Source of the DNA: Chamaelirium japonicum
Lineage: Eukaryota; Streptophyta; Magnoliopsida; Liliales; Melanthiaceae
Assembly (NCBI GenBank): GCA_947650365.1
Contig: CANTAL010000203.1
Location: 62,001-126,000, forward strand
Length of the DNA stretch: 64,000 nt
Direction: 5' to 3'
A model generated the notes under the pieces. That model worked only from the letters and a program-made list of their open reading frames with translations, made no database searches and was not told the origin of the DNA. This document shows, one piece after another, positions 13,595 through 29,083 of this stretch. Position 1 is the first letter of the stretch; every line of letters begins with the position of its first letter. The position numbers and the translations under genes are program-made.

Positions 13595-16500
13595 AACGAA
13601 TGGATACATTCGTGTGAATGAATTAGAATGGATCGTACGAATGAGTAAGAATGGATCGTACGAATGAAATAGAATGGATTGCACGAATGAATTAGAATGG
13701 ATCGTACGAATGAATTAGAATGGATCGTGTGAAAGAATTAGAATGGATTGTATGAATGAATTAGAATGGATCGTACGAAGGAATTAGAATGGATCGTACG
13801 AAGGAATTAGAATGGATCGTACGAATGAATTAGAATGGATCGTACGAATGAATTAGAATAGATCTTACGAATGAATTAGAATGGTTCGTACGAAGGAATT
13901 AGAATGGATCGTACGAATGAATTAGAATGGATATATTCGTGCAAATGAATTAGAATGGATCGTATGAATGTATTAGAATGGATCGTATGACTGAATTAGA
14001 ATGGATCGTACGAATGACTTAGAATGGATCGTATGAATGAATTAGAATGGATACATTCGTGTGAATGAATTAGAATGGATCGTATGATTGAATTAGAATA
14101 GATTTTGTGAATGAATTAGAACTGATCGTACGAATGAATTAGAATGGATACATTCGTGCGAATGAATTAGAATGGATTGTATGAATGAATTAGAATGGAT
14201 CGTACGAATGAATTAGAATGGATCGTATGAGTGAATTAGAATGGATACGAAGGAATTAGAATGGATCGTACGAAGAAATTATAATGGATCATACGAATGA
14301 AATAGAATGGATCGTACGAAGGAATTAGAATGGATCGTACGAAGGAATTAGAATGGATCGTACGAATGAATTAGAATGGATATATTCGTGCAAATGAATT
14401 AGAATGGATCGTATGAATGAATTAGAATGGATCGTATGAGTGAATTAGAACGGATAGTACGAATGAAGTAGAATGGATCGTATGAATGAATTAGAATGGA
14501 TACATTCGTGCGAATGAATTAGAATGGATCGTATGAATGAATTAGAATAGATTGTGCGAATGAATTAGAATGGATCGTACGGATGAATTAGAATGGATAC
14601 ATTCGTGCGAATAAATTAGAATGGATTGTATGAATGAATTAGAATGGATCGTACGAATGAATTAGAATGGATCGTACGAATGAATTAAAATAGATTGCGC
14701 GAATGAATTAGAATGGATCGTACGAATGAATTAGAATGGATCGTACGAAGGAATTAGAATGAATCGTACGAATGAATTAGAATGGATCGTACGAATGAAT
14801 TAGAATGGATCGTACGAAGGAATTAGAATGGATCATACGAATGAATTAGAATGGATCGTACGATTGAATTAGAATGGATCATACGAATGAGTAAGAATGG
14901 ATCGTATGAATGAATTAGATTGGATCGTACGATCCATTCTAATTCATTAGCATGAATCGTGCTAATGAATTAGAATGGAAAATACGAATGAATTAGAATG
15001 GATCGTAGAATGGATCGTACGAATGAATTAGAATGAATTAGAATGGATCGTACGAATGAATTAGATTAGATCATAGGAATGAATTAGAATGGATCGTGCA
15101 AATGAATTAGAATGGATACATTCGTGCAAATGAATTAGAATGGATCGTGCGAATGAATTAGAATGGATCGTACGAATGAATTAGAATGGATCATACGAAT
15201 GAGTAAGAATGGATCGTACGAATGAATTAGAATGGGTCGTACGAATGAATTAGAATGGATCGTATGAATAAATTAGAATGGATACATTCGTCCGAATGAA
15301 TTAGAATGGATCATACGAATGAGTAAGAATGGATCGTACGAATGAAATAGAATAGATTGTACGAATGAATTAGAATGGATCCTACGAATGAATTAGAATG
15401 GATCGTGTGAAAGAATTAGAATGGATTGTATGAACGAATTAGAATGGATCGTTTGAATGAATTAGAATGGATCGTGCGAATGAATTCGAATGGATCGTAC
15501 GAATTCATTCTAATTCATTTATACAATCCATTCTAATTCTTTCACACGATCCATTCTAATTCATTCGTACGTTCCATTCTAATTCATTAGCACGATCCAT
15601 GCTAATTCATTCGTTCGATCAATTCTAATTCATTAGCACGATCCATTCTAATTCATTCGCACGATCCATTCTAATTCATTCATAGGATCCATTCTAATTC
15701 ATTCATACGATCTATTCTAATTCTTTCGCACGAATGTATCCATTCTAATTCATTCGCACGAATGTATCCATTCTAATTCATTCGTACGATCCATTCTAAT
15801 TCATTTGTACGATCCATTCTAATTCATTTGTACGATCCATTCTAATTCATTCATACGATCTATTCTAATTCATTTATACAATCCATTCTAATTCTTTCAC
15901 ACGATCCATTCTAATTCATTCGTACGATCCATTCTAATTCATTCGCACAATCCATTCTATTTCAATCGTACGATACATTCTTACTCATTGGTACGATCCA
16001 TTCTAATTCATTCGCATGACTGTATCCATTCTAATTCATTCGTACGAATCCATTCTAATTCATTCGTATAATCTATTCTATTTCATTCGTATGATCCATT
16101 CTTACTCATTCGTATGATCCGTTCTAATTCATTCGGACGAATGTATCCATTCTAATTCATTCATACGATCCATTCTAATTCATTCGTACGATCCATTCTA
16201 ATTCATTCGTCCGATCCATTCTAATTCATTCGAACGAATGTATCCATTCTAATTCATTTGTACGATCCATTCTAATTCATTCGTACGATCCATTCTAATT
16301 CATTCGTACGATCCATTCTAATTCATTCGTACGATCCATTCTACTTCATTCGCATGAATGTATCCATTCTAGTTCATTCGTACGATCCATTCTAATTCAT
16401 TCGTACGATCCATTCTAATTCATTCGCACGATCCATTCTAATTCATTCGTACGATCCATTCTAATTCATTCAAACGATCCATTCTAATTCATTCGTATGA

Positions 16501-17166
16501 TCCATTCTAATTCATTCGCACAAATGTATCCATTCTAATTCATTCGTACGATCCATTCTAATTCTTTCACACGATCCATTCTAAATCATTCGTACGATCC
16601 ATTCTAATTCATTCACACGATCCATTCTAATTCATTCGTACGATCCATTCTAATTCATTCATACGATCCATTCTAATTCATTTGTACGATCCATTCTAAT
16701 TCATTCACACAAATGTATCCATTCTAATTCATTTGTACGATCCATTCTAATTCATTCGCACGATCCATTCTAATTCATTCGTACGATCCATTCTAATTCA
16801 TTCGTACGATCTATTCTAATTCATTCGTATGATCCATTCTAATTAATTCGTATGATCCATTCTAATTCATTCGTACGATCCATTCTAATTCATTCATACA
16901 ATCCATTCTAATTCATTCGCACGAATGTATCCATTCTAATTAATTCATACGATCCATTCTAATTCATTCGTATGATCTATTCTTATTCATTCGCACGATC
17001 CAGTCTAATTGATTCGCACGATCCATTCTAATTCATTCGCACGAATGTATCCATTCTAATTCATTCGTACGATCCATTCTAATTCATTAATATGATCCAT
17101 TCTAATTCATTCGTACGATCCATTCTAATTCATATGCACAAAGGTATCCATTCTAATTCATTCGCA
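13595..17166. repeat. 23/28-bp satellite, segment 6 (higher-order copy 1, F arm)
   Basis: F 13595-15500, interrupted by an ~20-bp R patch at 14930-14948, then R 15501-17166. The ~1.9-kb F arm matches those starting at 20257 and 27037 in order and variant content: GAGTAAG monomers, a run of GAAGGAATTAG monomers, then the CATTCGTCCG monomer and the GTGTGAAAG monomer before the F-to-R junction. Confidence 0.95.
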
Positions 17167-20100
17167 CGAAAGAATTAGAATGGATTGTATGAAAGAATTA
17201 GAATGGATCGTGCGAATGAATTAGAATGGATCGTACGAAGGAATTAGAATGGATCGTACGAAAGAATTAGAATGGATCATACGAAGGAGTAAGTATGGAT
17301 CGTACGAATGAAATAGAATACATTGTACGAATGAATTAGAATGGATCCTAAGAATGAATTAGAATGGATCGTGTGAAAGAATTAGAATTGATTGTATGAA
17401 TGAATTAGAATGGATCGTATGAATGAATTAGAATGGATCGTGCGAATGAATTCGAATGGATCGTACGAATTCATTCTAATTCATTCATACAATCCATTCT
17501 AATTCTTTCACACGATCCATTCTAATTCATTCGTACGTTCCATTCTAATTCATTAGCACGATCCATGCTAATTCATTCGTTCGATCAATTCTAATTCATT
17601 AGAACGATCCATTCTAATTCATTCGTACGATCCATTCTAATTCATTCGCACGATCCATTCTAATTCATTCATAGGATCCATTCTAATTCATTCATACGAT
17701 CTATTCTAATACTTTCGCACGAATGTATCCATTCTAATTCATTCGCCCGAATGTAATCATTCTAATTCATTCGTACGATCCATTCTGATTCATTCGTATG
17801 ATCCATTCTAATTCATTCGTACGATCCATTCTAATTCATTCATACGATCTATTCTAATTCATTCATACAATCCATTCTAATTCTTTCACACGATCCATCC
17901 TAATTCTTTCGTACGATCCATTCTAATTCATTCGCACAATCCATTCTATTTCATTCGTACGATCCATTCTTACTCATTGGTACGATCCATTCTAATTCAT
18001 TCGCACGAATGTATCCATTCTAATTCATTCGTACGAATCCATTCTAATTCATTCGTACAATCCATTCTATTTCATTCGTACGATCCATTCTTACTCATTC
18101 GTATGATCCATTCTAATTCATTCGCACGAATGTATCCATTCTAAATCATTCGTACGATCCATTCTAATTCATTCGTACGATCCATTCTAAATCATTCGTA
18201 CAATCCATTCTATTTCATTCGTACGATCAATTCTAATTCATTAGCTCAATCCATTCTAATTCATTCGTACGATCCATTCAAATTCATTCGTACGATCCAT
18301 TCTAATTCATTCGTACAATCCATTCTATTTCGTTCGTACGATCCATTCTTACTCATTCGTATGATCCATTCTAATTCATTCGCACGAATGTATCCATTCT
18401 AATCCATTCGTATGATCCATTCTAATCCATTCGTACGATCCATTCTAATTCATTCGCTTGAATGTAACCATTCTAATTCATTCATTTGATCCATTCTAAT
18501 TCATTTGTACGATCCATTCTAATTCATTCGTCCGATCCATTCTAATTCATTCGCATGAATGTATCCATTCTAAACCATTCATATGATCCATTCTAATTTA
18601 TTCGTACGATCCATTCTAATTTATTTGTAAGATCCATTCTAATTCATTCGTACGATCCATTCTAATTCATTCGTACGATCCATTCTAATTCATTCATAAG
18701 ATCCATTCTAATTCATTCGTATGATCCATTCTAATTCTTTCACACGATCCATTCTAATTCATTCGTACGATCCATTCTAACTCATTCGCACGATCCATTC
18801 TAATTCATTCGTACGATCCATTCTAATTCATTCATACGATCCATTCTAATTCATTCGTACGGTCCATTCTAATTCATTCGCACAAATGTATCCATTCTAA
18901 TTCATTCGTACGATCCATTCTAATTCATTCGCACGATCCATTCTAATTCATTCGTACGATCCATTCTAATTCATTCGCACGATCTGTTCTTATTCATTCG
19001 CACAATCCATTCTAATTCATTCGCACGAATGTATCCATTCTAATTCATTCATACGATCCATTCTAATTCATTCGTACAATCCATTCTAATTCATTCGTAT
19101 GATCCATTCTAATTAATTCGTATGATCCATTCTAATTCATTCGTACGATCCATTCTAATTCATTCATACAATCCATTATAATTCATTCGTACGATCCATT
19201 CTAATTCACTCATACGATCCATTCTAATACATTCATACGATCCATTCTAATTCATTTGCACGAATATATCCATTCTAATTCATTCGTACGATCCATTCTA
19301 ATTCCTTCGTACGATCCATTCTAATTCATTCGTACGACCTATTCTAATTCATTCGTACAATCCATTCTAATTCATTCGTACGATCCATTCTAATTCCTTC
19401 GTACGATCCATTCTAATTCATTCGTACGATCCATTCTAATTCATTCGTACAATCTATTGTAATTCATTCGTACGAATGATGCATTCGTGTGAATTCATTC
19501 GTACGATCCATTCTAATTCTTTCACACGATCCATTCTAATTCATTCGTACGATCCATTCTAACTCATTCGCACGATCCATTCTAATTCATTCGTACGATC
19601 CATTCTAATTCATTCATACGATCCATTCTAATTCATTCGTACGGTCCATTCTAATTCATTCGCACAAATGTATCCATTCTAATTCATTCGTACGATCCAT
19701 TCTAATTCATTCGCACGATCCATTCTAATTCATTCGTACGATCCATTCTAATTCATTCGCACGATCTGTTCTTATTCATTCGCACAATCCATTCTAATTC
19801 ATTCGCACGAATGTATCCATTCTAATTCATTCATACGATCCATTCTAATTCATTCGTACAATCCATTCTAATTCATTCGTATGATCCATTCTAATTAATT
19901 CGTATGATCCATTCTAATTCATTCGTACGATCCATTCTAATTCATTCATACAATCCATTATAATTCATTCGTACGATCCATTCTAATTCACTCATACGAT
20001 CCATTCTAATACATTCATACGATCCATTCTAATTCATTTGCACGAATATATCCATTCTAATTCATTCGTACGATCCATTCTAATTCCTTCGTACGATCCA

Positions 20101-20256
20101 TTCTAATTCATTCGTACGACCTATTCTAATTCATTCGTACAATCCATTCTAATTCATTCGTACGATCCATTCTAATTCCTTCGTACGATCCATTCTAATT
20201 CATTCGTACGATCCATTCTAATTCATTCGTACAATCTATTGTAATTCATTCGTACG
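17167..20256. repeat. 23/28-bp satellite, segment 7
   Basis: F 17167-17468, R 17469-19474, an F patch of about 20 bp at 19475-19492, R 19493-20256. The R block from 17469 resembles the R block from 24887 in variant order. The second half is a recent local tandem duplication, annotated separately. Confidence 0.95.
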
Positions 20257-20275
20257 AATGATGCATTCGTGTGAA
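18712..20275. repeat. 782-bp tandem segmental duplication within the satellite
   Basis: Positions 18712-19493 and 19494-20275 are direct copies at an offset of exactly 782 bp, which is 34 times the 23-bp monomer length. Private markers recur at that offset: ACGGTCC at 18859 and 19641, CGATCTGTTC, CATTATAATTC, GACCTATTC, and the terminal TACGAATGATGC at 19471 and 20253. By eye I found one difference (CGTATG versus CGTACG at the left end). Near-identity implies a much younger event than the usual monomer divergence, consistent with unequal exchange in monomer register. Confidence 0.9.
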
Positions 20276-23200
20276 TGAATTAGAATGGATCGTACGAATG
20301 AGTAAGAATGGATCGTACGAATGAAATAGAATGGATTGCACGAATGAATTAGAATGGATCGTACGAATGAATTAGAATGGATTGTGTGAAAGAATTAGAA
20401 TGGATTGTATGAATGAATTAGAATGGATCGTACGAATGAATTAGAATGGATCATACGAAGGAATTAGAATGGATCGTACGAATGAATTAGAATAGATCGT
20501 ACGAATGAATTAGAATGGATCGTACGAAGGAATTAGAATGGATCGTACGAATGAATTAGAATGGATATATTCGTGCAAATGAATTAGAATTGATCGTATG
20601 AATGTATTAGAATGGATCGTATGAGTGAATTAGAATGGATCGTACGAATGAATTAGAATGGATCGTATGAATGAATTAGAATTGATACATTCGTGTGAAT
20701 GAATTAGAATGGATCGTATGAATGAATTAGAATAGATTTTGTGAATGAATTAGAACTGATCGTACGAATGAATTAGAATGGATACATTCGTGCGAATGAA
20801 TTAGAATGGATTGTATGAATGAATTAGAATGGATCGTACGAATGAATTAGAATGGATCGTATGAGTGAATTAGAATGGATACGAGGGAATTAGAATGGAT
20901 CGTACGAAGGAATTAGAATGGATCATACGAATGAAATAGAATGGATCGTACGAAGGAATTAGAATGGATCGTACGAAGGAATTAGAATGGATCGTACGAA
21001 GGAATTAGAATGGATCGTACGAATGAATTAGAATGGATATATTCGTGCAACTGAATTGGAATGGATCGTATGAATGAATTAGAATGGATCGTATGAGTGA
21101 ATTAGAACAGATAGTACGAATGAAGTAGAATGGATCGTATGAATGAATTAGAATGGATACATTCGTGCGAATGAATTAGAATGGATCGTATGAATGAATT
21201 AGAATAGATTGTGCGAATGAATTAGAATGGATCGTACGAATGAATTAGAATGGATACATTCGTGCGAATAAATTAGAATGGATTGTATGAATGAATTAGA
21301 ATGGATCGTACGAATGAATTAGAATGGATCGTACGAATGAATTAGAATAGATTGCACGAATGAATTAGAATGGATCGTACGAAGGAATTAGAATGGATCG
21401 TACGAATGAATTAGAATGGATCGTACGAGTGAATTAGAATGGATTGTACGAAGGAATTAGAATGGATCGTATGAATGAATTAGAATGGATCGTACGATTG
21501 AATTAGAATGGATCATACGAATGAGTAAGAATGGATCGTATGAATGAATTAGATTGGATCGTACGATCCATTCTAATTCATTAGCACGAATGTATCCATA
21601 ATGGATCGGACGAATGAATGGATCATACAAATTAATTAGAATGGATCATACGAATGAATTAGAATGGATCGTACGAATGAATTAGAATGGATCGTACGAA
21701 TGAATTAGAATGGATACATTCCTGCGAATGAATTAGAATGGATTGTGCGAATGAATAAGAACAGATCGTGCGAATGAATTAGAATGGATCGTACGAATGA
21801 ATTAGAATGGATCGTATGAATGAATTAGAATGGATCTTACGAATGAATTAGAATGGATCGTGCGAATGAATTAGAATGGATCGTACGAATGAATTAGAAT
21901 GGATCGTACGAATGAACTAGAATGGATACATTCGTGCGAATGAATTAGAATGGATCGTACGAATGAATTAGAATGGATCGTACGAATGAATTAGAATGGA
22001 TCTTACGAATGAATTAGAATGGATCGTACGAATGAATTAGAACGGATCGTACGAATGAATTAGAATGGATACATTCGTGCGAATGAATTAGAATGGATCG
22101 GACGAATGAATTAGAATAGATCGTACGAATGAATTAGAATGGATCGTACGAATGAATTAGAATGGATCGTACGAATAAATTAGAATGGATACATTCGTCC
22201 GAATGAATTAGAATGGATCATACGAATGAGTAAGAATGGATCGTACGAATGAAATAGAATAGATTGTACGAATGAATTAGAATGGATCCTACGAATGAAT
22301 TAGAATGGATCGTGTGAAAGGATTAGAATGGATTGTATGAATGAATTAGAATGGATCGTATGAATGAATTAGAATGGATCGTGCGAATGAATTCGAATGG
22401 ATCGTACGAATTCATTCTAATTCATTCATACAATCCATTCTTATTCTTTCACACGATCCATTCTAATTCATTCGTACATTCCATTCTAATTCATTAGCAC
22501 GATCCATGCTAATTCATTCGTTCGATCAATTCTAATTCATTAGCACGATCCATTCTAATTCATTCGTACGATCCATTCTAATTCATTTGCACGATCCATT
22601 CTAATTCATTCATAGGATCCATTCTAATTCATTCATACGATCTATTCTAATTCTTTCGCACGAATGTATCCATTCTAATTCATTCGTACGAATGTATCCA
22701 CTCTAATTCATTCGTACGATCCATTCTAATTCATTCGTACGATCCATTCTAATTCATTCGTACGATCCATTCTAATTCATTCATACAATCCATTCTAATT
22801 CTTTCACACGATCCATTCTAATTCATTCGTACGATCCATTCTAATTCATTCGCACAATCCATTCTATTTCATTCGTACGATCCATTCTTACCTATTGGTA
22901 CGATCCATTCTAATTCATTCGCACGAATGTATCCATTCTAATTCATTCGTACGAATCCATTCTAATTCATTCATACAATCTATTCTATTTCATTCGTACG
23001 ATCCATTCTTACTCATTCGTATGATCCATTCTAATTCATTCGGACGAATGTATCCATTCTAATTTATTTGTACGATCCATTCTAATTCATTCGTACTATC
23101 CATTCTAATTCATTCGTACGATCCATTCTAATTCATTCATCCGATCCATTCTTATTCATTCACACGAATGTATCTATTCTAATTCATTCGTACGGTCCAT

Positions 23201-24886
23201 TCTAATTCATTCGCACAATCCATTCTATTTCATTCGTACGATCCATTCTTACTCATTCGTATGATCCATTATGGATACATTCGTGCGAATAATTAGAATG
23301 GATCATACGAATGAGTAAGAATGGATCGTACTAATGAAATAGAATGGATTGTGCGAATGAATTAGAATGGAGCGTACGAATGAATTAGAATGGATCGTGT
23401 GAAAGAATTAGAATGGATTGTATGAATGAATTAGAATGGATCGTACGAATGAATAAGAATGGATCGTATGAGTGAATTAGAATGGATACGAAGGAATTAG
23501 AATGGATCGTACGAAGGAATTAGAATGGATCATATGAATGAAATAGAATGGATCGTACGAAGGAATTAGAATGGATCGTACGAAGGAATTAGAATGGATC
23601 GTACGAATGAATTAGAATGGATATATTCGTGCAAATGAATTAGAATGGATCGTATGAATGAATTAGAATGGATCGTATGAGTGAATTAGAACGGATAGTA
23701 CGAATGAAGTAGAATGGATCGTATGAATGAATTAGAATGGATACATTCGTGCGAATGAATTAGAATGGATCGTATGAATGAATTAGAATAGATTGTGCGA
23801 ATGAATTAGAATAGATCGTACGAATGAATTAGAATGGATAGATTCGTGCGAATAAATTAGAATGGATTGTATGAATGAATTAGAAAGGATCGTACGAATG
23901 AATTAGAATGGATCCTACGAATGAATTAGAATAGATTGCGCGAATGAATTAGAATGGATCGTACGAATGAATTAGAATGGATCGTACGAAGGAATTAGAA
24001 TGGATTGTACGAATGAATTAGAATAGATCATACGAATGAATTAGAATGGATCGTACGAAGGAATTAGAATGGATCGTACGAATGAATTAGAATGAATCGT
24101 ACGATTGAATTTGAATGGATCATACGAATGAGTAAGAATGGATCGTATGAATGAATTAGATTGGATCGTACGATCCATTGTAATACATTAGCATGGATCG
24201 TGCTAATGAATTAGAATGGAATATACGAATGAAATAGAATGGATCGTAGAATGGATCGTACGAATGAATTAGAATGTATTAGAATGGATCGTACAAATGA
24301 ATTAGAATAGATCATCGGAATGAATTAGAATGGATCGTGCAAATGACTTAGAATGGATACAAACGTGCGAATGAATTAGAATGGATCGTGCGAATGAATT
24401 AGAATGGATCGTACGAATGAATTAGAATGGATATATTTGAACGAATAAATTAGAATGGATCATACGAATTAATTAGAATGGATCGAACGAATGAATTAGA
24501 ATGGATAGTGCGAATGAATTAGAATCGATCGTACGAATGAATTAGAATGGATCGTACGAATGAATTAGAATGGATCATACGAATGAGTAAGAATGGATCG
24601 TACGAATGAATTAGAATGGATCGTACGAATGAATTACAATGGATCGTACGAATAAACTAGAATGGATACATTCATCCGAAAGAATTAGAATGGATCATAT
24701 GAATGAGTAAGAATGGATCGTACGAATGAAATAGAATAGATTGTACGAATGAATTAGAATGGATCCTACGAATGAATTAGAATGGATCGTGTGAAAGAAT
24801 TAGAATGGATTGTATGAATGAATTAGAATGGATCGTATGAATGAATTAGAATGGATCGTGCGAATGAATTCGAATGGATCGTACGA
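20257..24886. repeat. 23/28-bp satellite, segment 8 (higher-order copy 2, F arm and following blocks)
   Basis: F 20257-21561, R patch 21562-21599, F 21600-22409, R 22410-23271, F 23272-24169, R patch 24170-24189, F 24190-24886. The F stretch from about 23455 repeats the latter part of the arms at 14220 and 27655, so the higher-order unit is partly duplicated within this segment. Recurrent junctions lie at about 22409, 23272 and 24886. Confidence 0.95.
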
Positions 24887-27800
24887 ATTCATTCTAATTC
24901 ATTCATACAATCCATTCTAATTCTTTCACACGATCCATTCTAATTCATTCGTACGTTCCATTCTAATTCATTAGCACGATCCATGCTAATTCATTCGTTC
25001 GATCAATTCTAATTCATTAGCAAGATCCATTCTAATTCATTCGTACGATCCATTCTAATTCATTCGCACGATCTATTCTAATTCATTCATAGGATCCATT
25101 CTAATTCATTCATATGATCTATTCTAATTCTTTCGCACAAATGTATCCATTCTAATCCATTCGCACGAATGTATCCATTCTAATTCATTCGTACGATCCA
25201 TTCTAATTCATTCGTACGATCCATTCTAATTCATTCGTATGATCCATTCTAATTCATTCATACGATCTATTCTAATTCATTCATACAATCCATTCTAATT
25301 CTTTCACACGATCCATTCTAATTCATTCGTACGATCCATTCTAATTCATTCGCACAATCCATTTTATTTCATTCGTACGATCCATTCTTACTCATTGGTA
25401 CGATCCATTCTAATTCATTCACACGAATGTATCCATTCTAATTCATTCGTACGAATCCATTCTAATTCATTCGTACAATCCATTCTATTTCATTCGTACG
25501 ATCCATTCTTACTCATTCGTATGATCCATTCTAATTCATTCGCACGAATGTATCCATTCTAAATCATTCATACGATCCATTCTAATTCATTCGTACGATC
25601 CATTCTAAATCATTCGTACAATCCATTATATTTCATTCGTACGATCAATTCTAATTCATTAGCACGATCCATTCTAATTCATTCATACGATCCATTCAAA
25701 TTCATTCGTACGATCCATTCTAATTCATTCGTGCAATCCATTCTATTTCATTCGTACGATCCATTCTTACTCATTCGTATGATCCATTCTAATTCATTCG
25801 CACGAATGTATCCATTCTAATCCATTCGTACGATCCATTCTAATCCATTCGTATGATCCATTCTAATTCATTCGCATGAATGTATCTATTCTAATTCATT
25901 CATTTGATCCATTCTAATTCATTCGTACGATCCATTCTAATTCATTCGTCCGATCCATTCTAATTCATTCGCACGAATGTATCCATTCTAAACCATTCAT
26001 ACGATCCATTCTAATTTATTCGTACGATCCATTCTAATTCATTCGTAAGATCCATTCTAATTCATTCGTACGATCCATTCTAATTCATTCGTAAGATCCA
26101 TTCTAATTCATTCGTACGATCCATTCTAATTCATTCGCACGAATGTATCCATTCTAGTTCATTCGTACGATCCATTCTAATTCATTCGTAAGATCCATTC
26201 TAATTCATTCGCACGATCCATTCTAATTCATTCGTACGATCCATTCTAATTCATTCATACGATCCATTCTAATTCATTCGCACAAATGTATCCATTCTAA
26301 TTCATTCGTACGATCCATTCTAATTCATTCGCACGATCCATTCTAATTCATTCGTACGATCCATTCTAATTCTTTCACACGATCCATTCTAATTCATTCG
26401 TACGATCCATTCTAATTCATTCGCACGATCCATTCTAATTCATTCGTACGATCCATTCTAATTCATTCATACGATCCATTCTTATTCATTCGTACGATCC
26501 ATTCTAATTCATTCGCACGATCCATTCTAATTCATTCGTACGATCCATTCTAATTCATTCGCACGATCTGTTCTTATTCATTCGCACAATCCATTCTAAT
26601 TCATTCGCACGAATGTATCCATTCTAATTCATTCGTACGATCCATTCTAATTCATTCGTACGATCCATTCTAATTAATTCGTATGATCCATTCTAATTCA
26701 TTCGTACGATCCATTCTAATTCATTCATACAATCCATTCTAATTCATTCGTACGATCCATTCTAATTCACTCATACGATCCATTCTAATACATTCATACG
26801 ATCCATTCTAATTCATTTGCACGAATATATCCATTCTAATTCATTCGTACGATCCATTCTAATTCCTTCGTACGATCCATTCTAATTCATTCGTACGATC
26901 TATTCTAATTCATTCGTACGATCCATTCTAATTCATTCGTACGATCCATTCTAATTCCTTCGTACGATCCATTCTAATTCATTCGTACGATCCATTCTAA
27001 TTCATTCGTACAATCTATTCTAATTCATTCGTACGAATGGATACATTCGTGTGAATGAATTAGAATGGATCGTACGAATGAGTAAGAATGGATCGTACGA
27101 ATGAAATAGAATGGATTGCACGAATGAATTAGAATGGATCATACGAATGAATTAGAATGGATTGTGTGAAAGAATTAGAATGGATTGTATGAATGAATTA
27201 GAATGGATCGTACGAATGAATTAGAATGGATCGTACGAAGGAATTAGAATGGATCGTACGAATGAATTAGAATGGATCGTATGAATGAATTAGAATAGAT
27301 CGTACGAATGAATTAGAATGGATCGTACGAAGGAATTAGAATGGATCGTACGAATGAATTAGAATGGATATATTCGTGCAAATGAATTAGAATGGATCGT
27401 ATGAATGTATTAGAATGGATCGTATGAGTGAATTAGAATGGATCGTACGAATGAATTAGAATGGATCGTATGAATGAATTAGAATTGATACATTCGTGTG
27501 AATGAATTAGAATGGATCGTATGAATGAATTAGAATAGATTTTGTGAATGACTTAGAACTGATCGTACGAATGAATTAGAATGGATACATTCGTGCGAAT
27601 GAATTAGAATGGATTGTATGAATGAATTAGAATGGATCGTACGAATGAATTAGAATGGATCGTATGAGTGAATTAGAATGGATACGAAGGAATTAGAATG
27701 GATCGTACGAAGGAATTAGAATGGATCATACGAATGAAATAGAATGGATCGTACGAAGGAATTAGAATGGATCGTACGAAGGAATTAGAATGGATCGTAC

Positions 27801-29083
27801 GAATGAATTAGAATGGATATATTCGTGCAACTGAATTAGAATGGATCGTATGAATGAATTAGAATGGATCGTATGAGTGAATTAGAACGGATAGTACGAA
27901 TGAAGTAGAATGGATCGTATGAATGAATTAGAATGGATACATTCGTGCGAATGAATTAGAATGGATCGTATGAATGAATTAGAATAGATTGTGCGAATGA
28001 ATTAGAATGGATCGTACGAATGAATTAGAATGGATACATTCGTGTGAATAAATTATAATGGATTGTATGAATGAATTAGAATGGATCGTACGAATGACTT
28101 AGAATGGATCGTACGAATGAATTAGAATAGATTGCGCGAATGAATTAGAATGGATCGTACGAATGAATTAGAATGGATCGTACGAAGGAATTAGAATGGA
28201 TCGTACGAATGAATTAGAATGGATTGTACGAATGAATTAGAATGGATCGTACGAAGGAATTAGAATGGATCGTACGAATGAATTAGAATGGATCGTACGA
28301 TTGAATTAGAACGGATCATATGAATGAGTAAGAATGGATCGTATGAATGAATTAGATTGGATCGTACGATCCATTCTAATTCATTAGCATGGATCGTGCT
28401 AATGAATTAGAATGGAATATACAAATGAATTAGAATGGATCGTAGAATGAATCGTACGAATGAATTAGAATGAATTAGAATGGATCGTACGAATGAATTA
28501 GAATAGATCATAGGAATGAATTAGAATGGATCGTGCAAATGAATTAGAATGGATACATTCGTGCGAATGAGTTAGAATGGATCGTGCGAATGAATTAGAA
28601 TGGATCGTACGAATGAATTAGAATGGATATATTTGAACGAATAAATTAGAATGGATCATACGAATGAATTAGAATGGATCGTACGAATGAATTAGAATAG
28701 ATAGTGCGAATGAATTAGAATCGATCGTACGAATGAATTAGAATGGATCGTACGAATGAATTAGAATGGATCATACGAATGAGTAATAATGGATCGTACG
28801 AATGAATAAGAAGGGATCGTACGAATGAATTAGAATGGATCGTACGAATAAATTAGAATGGATACATTCGTCCGAATGAATTAGAATGGATCATACGAAT
28901 GAGTAAGAATGGATTGTACGAATGAAATAGAATAGATTGTACGAATGAATTAGAATGGATCCTACGAATGAATTAGAATGGATCGTGTGAAAGAATTAGA
29001 ATGGATTGTATGAATGAATTAGAATGGATCGTATGAATGAATTAGAATGGATCGTGCGAATGAATTCGAATGGATCATACGAA
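24887..29083. repeat. 23/28-bp satellite, segment 9 (higher-order copy 3)
   Basis: R 24887-27036, F 27037-28366, an ~20-bp R patch, F 28386-29083. An R arm of about 2.1 kb is followed by an F arm of about 2.0 kb, giving a large imperfect palindrome centred near 27037. Its variant order parallels 17469-22409. Confidence 0.95.
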
